In this document: positions 57,935-64,000 of the stretch, piece by piece
Position numbering within the stretch: the stretch's first letter is position 1
Layout: each line of letters starts with the position of its first letter
From: Vandiemenella viatica
Taxonomy: Eukaryota; Arthropoda; Insecta; Orthoptera; Morabidae
NCBI GenBank assembly: GCA_031002005.1
Contig: JARYHS010006964.1
Location: 1-64,000, forward strand
Direction: 5' to 3'
DNA length: 64,000 bases
Notes under the pieces: generated by a model
Databases searched by the model: none
Told to the model about the DNA's origin: nothing
The model's input: only the letters and a program-made list of their open reading frames with translations
Translations under genes and position numbers: made by a program

Positions 57935-59280
57935 TTAACAACACAATTAGAAATGACGATAGTAAAAAATTTGATATTCATCCTAAGGAAATCATGAAGG
58001 AAATAAGAAAGCTGAAAAAATAAATAAAGGGACTGGTGAAGATAATAGTTACTACAGATATCTTAAAGGTAGCCAGATGTGACATTGTACCTTATCTTGA
58101 AATATTATTTAATATTGAGTCTCGACACTTGCTGCTTACCACAGGACTGGAAAGTGCAATAGTAGTACCGGTACATAAAGGAAGGGTGAGAAATAGAGTT
58201 GAGAATTACAGACCAATCAGTTTGACATCAGTGGTAGGTAAATTAATGAAAGATTGATATGCAACGACATTCAGAAATATATGTTAGGAACGTAAGTGGT
58301 TTTCAAGCAGGCAATATGGTTTCAGGCAAGGATATTCATGCGATCTCAGTTGGTGGGATATATGCAAGATATTTCAGATGAAATGGACAAGGGAGGCCAA
58401 ATTGATAGTGTAGCACTAGATCTGATCTAAGGCGTTTGACAGAGTAAGCCATAAAATGGTAGTAAATAAGGTAAAAACCATTGGAGTGGATGAGAAAGTG
58501 ATTTGCTGGGTAGAAGAATTTTTAAAAGGTAGAAAACAGAAAGTTAGGGTAGGAAATGTAGTATCAAAAGAAGTGGAAGTAAAAATGGGTGTGCCACAGG
58601 GTAGCGTATTGGGACCATTGCTATTCATTATTCTAATGAATAATTGTGTTGATTGTTTAATATCTGAAATTAGATTGTTTGCAGATGACATAATGCTGTA
58701 TTAAAGAATCAAAACGATAGAGGATTGTAAACAGTTGCAGGGTGATCTGGACAGGATATCTAGTTGGGTTGGTAAACATGGAATGAAGATAAATGCAAAG
58801 AAGAGTCAGCTTATTAGATACACAAATAAAAAACAAAAGGTTAATTATGAATATAAGGTGGGGAAAGAATTGCTTGCTGAAGACTTGAAAAGTAAATATC
58901 TTGGCATTACTTTTGACTAACAAGCTTAACTGGGCAGGACACATAGGACAGGTGGTAGGAAAAGGTTTCAAAGTTCTGCACTTGTTGGAGAGAGTGATGA
59001 GGGGATGTACGAGAGAAGTCAAGGAATTGGGTTACAAAACTTTGGTCAGACCATTGCTCGAATATGGTAGTGTAGTATGGGACCCTCATTTTACGTATCA
59101 AATACAGGAGTTGGAGAGGGTGCAAAAAAGGGCTGCTAGATTTGTTTCTGGAAATTATCGCAGAATGCAATCAGTGACGGATATGATAAAGGAGCTGGAA
59201 TGGGATTCATTGCAAGACAGGAGGAGGATGAGGAGGGTCATGGGAGTGTACAGGGCATATACTGGCGATGAGGCATGGAA
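57935..59280 (+). pseudogene. LINE reverse transcriptase, truncated at both ends
   Basis: Landmarks in order, with frame changes: VVPVHKGRVRNRVENYRPIS (58165-58235), VPQGSVLGPLLFIILMNN (about 58590-58645), the catalytic box LFADDIMLY (58676-58703), KYLGITFD (about 58890-58918), LVRPLLEYGSVVWDPHF (about 59041-59092), and MGVYRAYTGDEAWK (to 59281). Frameshifts follow 58255, 58700 and 58900. No endonuclease and no C-terminal end are present. Same family as 48080-48495. CR1/Jockey-like by motif. Confidence 0.85.
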
Positions 59281-60088
59281 ACTCCCATTTTCCCCAGCAC
59301 TACTTTTAACATTTTTATGTACTCCAGTAATTTTTACCATTTTCTGATTCACTCAGTCAAAAGCTTTTTAAATTTCTAGTGCAACACCATCAGTTTTCTC
59401 TCCAAAATATTTTGCATTTAACTGAGATTTGCATGATTATGACGGGACACTTCATTCAGAACTTGTTGTTTATTGTCTCCCACCCAACATTAATTATTTG
59501 TACTACTAACTTCAGAAACTTACGACTATGGGCTTGAAACCAAGTACAAGTCACTCAACATAATTTATATGAATTGTCAATCTTTCGAATTAGAGTAATT
59601 ACGTAATTAAAGGTGAAACCAAATGATAATTCCACAACTAACTGCAGTGCTAAATACAGACATGTCATTACAACTGTTTCAAAAGTTTCAAGTGAATGTT
59701 GTTTATAAGAGGCTTGTAAAAGACAAGTTTTATAACAGTCTTTGAATAACGGCAGGAAGTATCAGAAGGGTCAGAGTTTTAGATCTGTTGGAGAATATAC
59801 TGAAGGATTAGTAAACTAAGCAAACTTAGAGCTTGCTCGAACATGTTGAGAATGAATGGGACCCACGTTGTATGTATACAATACAATCAACTTGTCACTT
59901 GAATAATGTTTTATTTTTACGATGGTTTTAAAGCTCGCTGACATCCATGGATTCGTGAAAACATGAAAACCAAAATGTGGTTTGCCAAAGCAGGTATTAA
60001 ACCTGTGTACAAAATGCTAGGAGCTTTAGCTTAATCAGCTCACCTATCAGATTCAGTGATTAATAGCAATGAATTCTTCAATTTAAAA
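59281..60088. other. Gene-free stretch
   Basis: AT-rich with no recognisable coding or repeat structure. Confidence 0.5.
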
Positions 60089-60096
60089 GTCATCAC

Positions 60097-60959
60097 TAGG
60101 GTTCGGATCTTTAGGACCAAAAAAATAGAGAAATATGCAGGCAAATATGACCTTAAAAATGGGCAAATATGACCTAAAAATGCTAAAAAATGCCCAACTA
60201 TACGTCAAAACATGCTCAATTAAACATCTTTTTTTTTATCTAGTAGTGTCGCTTTCGTACACAGCAAAATTTGCTTCCGTATACTCACTGCACCATTGGG
60301 AAATTAAGTTTTAAATCGCTTTGTTGAGGTCACTTTAATCTCAGATAATTTACAGAATAGAACTCTTTCATCTGTACTAAAATACTCGTCTGTGAATTCC
60401 CTTACGTAACTTCACACATTCAGAAAATTTTACTTTCGGCATGGCGGTAGGTCTACTTACTGATCCACTGTAGATTTAACGATGACTTGGGTTATTTTGT
60501 TGAGATATTGATTGATGCGAATCGACGCAGGCATGCTTCTGCTGCATTGTCGAGATTAAAAGGCAGGCTGCACATTATGATTAGAGAGTGATAATAATGT
60601 ATAACTTTAATTCTTGACTGGTGAATACTGACCACATGTGAAAATTGTTTTTTCCCCCCAAGTGTATAGCAGAAGTACAGTTCTCTGAACAATTATCTTA
60701 ATTTCTTCTCATCTATATCTAGTGAATTCCCGGTATTATTAAAAAAAACTATTAGATTTTTCTTCAAAATATGACCATATGACCTTAAATGTTATCGAAA
60801 TATGACCAAAACAACGAAAATGGTCTGAATATGCATTTATATGATATATAAAATACATTTAAATACAATCAGAAACGTTGAATCAGTGTTTAATTCAGTA
60901 TTTCAGCTCAAAAAGAAGGCAGGAAAAAAATATAACTTGTCCTAAAGATCCGAACCCTA
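60097..60959. mobile_element. Non-autonomous hAT element (MITE) with 8-bp target duplication
   Basis: Inverted ends TAGGGTTCGGATCTTTAGGA (60097) and its reverse complement at 60959 match perfectly for about 21 bases. Target duplication GTCATCAC flanks it (60089-60096 and 60960-60967). Subterminal AATATGACC motifs recur several times near both ends (about 60143-60175 and 60765-60810), as expected for transposase-binding repeats. 863 bases, no transposase. Confidence 0.93.
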
Positions 60960-60967
60960 GTCATCAC

Positions 60968-62653
60968 AATATGATACTGCTCCAAGAACTAGAATGGAGA
61001 ACCTTACCTCCGCCTATAAAGGTTTAGCGATATTTTTACTAGCAGAATCTGTATTCTCTCAAAACGCTTTTCACATGTCAGATATAAGTATTGAACTACA
61101 CACAATGTTTCACAGTCAGTATCATACATATAGATTTCAAAATTTTATGAAATGTATAATATGGGAAGGAAATCATTTCATTTTTTGTCAAGCTTATTAT
61201 TTAAAACTTGAAATTTGAAGTACACCTGAATAGCAACTCAGAAGTTTTTAAAAACAAATTACATTTAATAAGCATGAGCAACTTTTCTTACAGACTTCAG
61301 CACCACCATAAACAAAGACGTGATTTATGAATATTAACATCTAGAACACTATTATAAAATAATCAATAGGCACAAAAATTCCAATCGCATGTATAAAAAA
61401 GTGATAGTAGAAATTTTACTTTCATTATCTTTAAAAGAAAAATTGCCAGCAACCATATATGGACAGGGGCCCAAATCCCTAGTAATGAACATTCACATTT
61501 TTTTAAATACAAAATTAGCTACTTTGTGGCCGCTGGATATGTAATCTTTGATTTATGAGGATATTTATAAACATACAAAAAAATATTGGCCATACTAGTC
61601 ATAGCAAAATTATAACATTTTTTTTTTATAAAATAACTCAGAAACATAATTCTCAACTTGTAAGAAGAAAAGTTTTGTAGTAGAAGAAATTTATGTGAGG
61701 ACCTAGCACAGTAATTATGGCACAAACACTGCAACAAATGAACAGAAAATATATAACCAACATATGCTTAAATTAACTATATTAATACATCTATAAGTAT
61801 CAGCTAAATACATATTATTAAAATAAATTTTTGTTGATATTTATTTCAAGCAGATCTGATAATTGCAAAAACATGTTTATTAAGATAAAAGTCATTCAAT
61901 ATTTATTGAGTAAAACATGATAAATTTAATAATTTCTATAATGGAAATTTGTTTAGTAACACTATAAGAAAAATGCCGGATTATGAGAACAAAATTCTTA
62001 AACCCTGTGGGAAAGATTATCAGGTGATTCATGTTTATTAGCCCCTTATACACCACCCGAGTAAACAAATTAGTGCATATAATACAACCAAATAGTTAAC
62101 TATCGTGAATTCTGTTATATAGCAACTATTACAAGAAGGAGTAATTAAATCTTAGGAAATTTTGTAGGTAAACTGCTACTGCCCAGTCATATGAATTATT
62201 CAGTTTTATAAGGCATTTAAAACCATAAACAATGTTATACAAGCATCACAAGAGTAAGCCTACCCTCTCGTAGACTCTTCTACACTGAGATTTCCAGAAA
62301 CTATATATTTCACAAATTTTTGCTAGTAAATTGCTACTTGTGTGCATGCATTCATTTATGAGTTTCAAGGTTATTTTCCCATTTAAATATTTTTCACAAT
62401 ACACAAGCCTACTGACCCATAAGAATACTTATATATATAACAATGCCATCAAGCTACATAAACGATTGTACATAAACTTGACAAGCTTAAGGCCATACAT
62501 CTTTATAATCCTCTCATGCGATATACATTGATAAAAGCCTTAAAAATTCCATGCCTAACCTCAAAATATTTGCTATTAAACTATTTCGATTCTTAAACAT
62601 GTTACTGGATTAGTAGACTGTTTTATGTACGAAATCTTTGATGCATTAAGGGT
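60968..62653. other. AT-rich 3' flank of the minus-strand zinc-finger gene
   Basis: No gene. It probably includes the 3' UTR of the gene at 62654. Candidate AATAAA on the minus strand occurs near 62030-62041 among others, so the end cannot be fixed. Confidence 0.5.

Positions 62654-64000
<1,347 letters not shown>

Overview
This window is AT-rich, repeat-laden animal nuclear DNA. It fits a large-genome insect, probably polyneopteran (for example orthopteran or phasmid). The evidence is an intron-containing C2H2 zinc-finger gene, R1-like and CR1/Jockey-like LINEs, tRNA-derived SINEs with a CCAAATCACTTCAGGCAAATG-like body (20-base core CAAATCACTTCAGGCAAATG), and Tc1/mariner, hAT, PIF/Harbinger and piggyBac elements. 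Nothing looks bacterial: there are no operons, rRNA genes or CRISPR. The taxonomic guess is inference. LAYOUT. (1) 1-20194 and 25808-43936 are two nearly identical copies of one ~20 kb segment in the same orientation. The first copy runs straight into a run of exactly 1000 N (20195-21194). Each copy holds, in order: an R1-like LINE, a scrambled PIF/Harbinger element with an antisense MADF/BESS accessory gene, a small TAGGG-ended element, a CR1-like LINE, exon 1 of a zinc-finger gene, a hAT remnant in intron 1, exon 2, and several old SINEs. The copies differ by clean structural variants. A mariner-like element is only in copy 1. A SINE and a complete piggyBac element are only in copy 2. Copy 2 also lacks 3.3 kb and 1.25 kb that copy 1 has. 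The pattern is most simply two haplotypes scaffolded in tandem, with a recent segmental duplication as the alternative. (2) 21195-25807 holds a hAT tail, a lone piggyBac-like end, a long foldback element with a 14-bp target duplication, and the 5' half of the R1-like LINE (ORF1 tail and endonuclease). (3) 43937-50330 carries exons 3 and 4 of the zinc-finger gene. Exons 1 and 2 of copy 2 plus exons 3 and 4 join in perfect phase into a 304-aa protein with six C2H2 fingers, followed by decayed fingers past an in-frame stop. Its last intron holds a LINE fragment on the opposite strand, and intron 2 holds a TIR element inserted into an old SINE. (4) 50331-62653 is mostly gene-poor, with LINE, Tc1/mariner, SINE and hAT-type relics. 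(5) 62654-64000 is the 3' part of a second C2H2 gene on the minus strand with about 16 fingers. It is broken by three apparent frameshifts and runs off the window. The only intact large ORF is the 632-aa piggyBac transposase, inside an element with perfect TTAA flanks. A notable oddity is a 447-aa open frame at 25297-26640 that fuses a LINE endonuclease to a Harbinger transposase core across a microhomology deletion.
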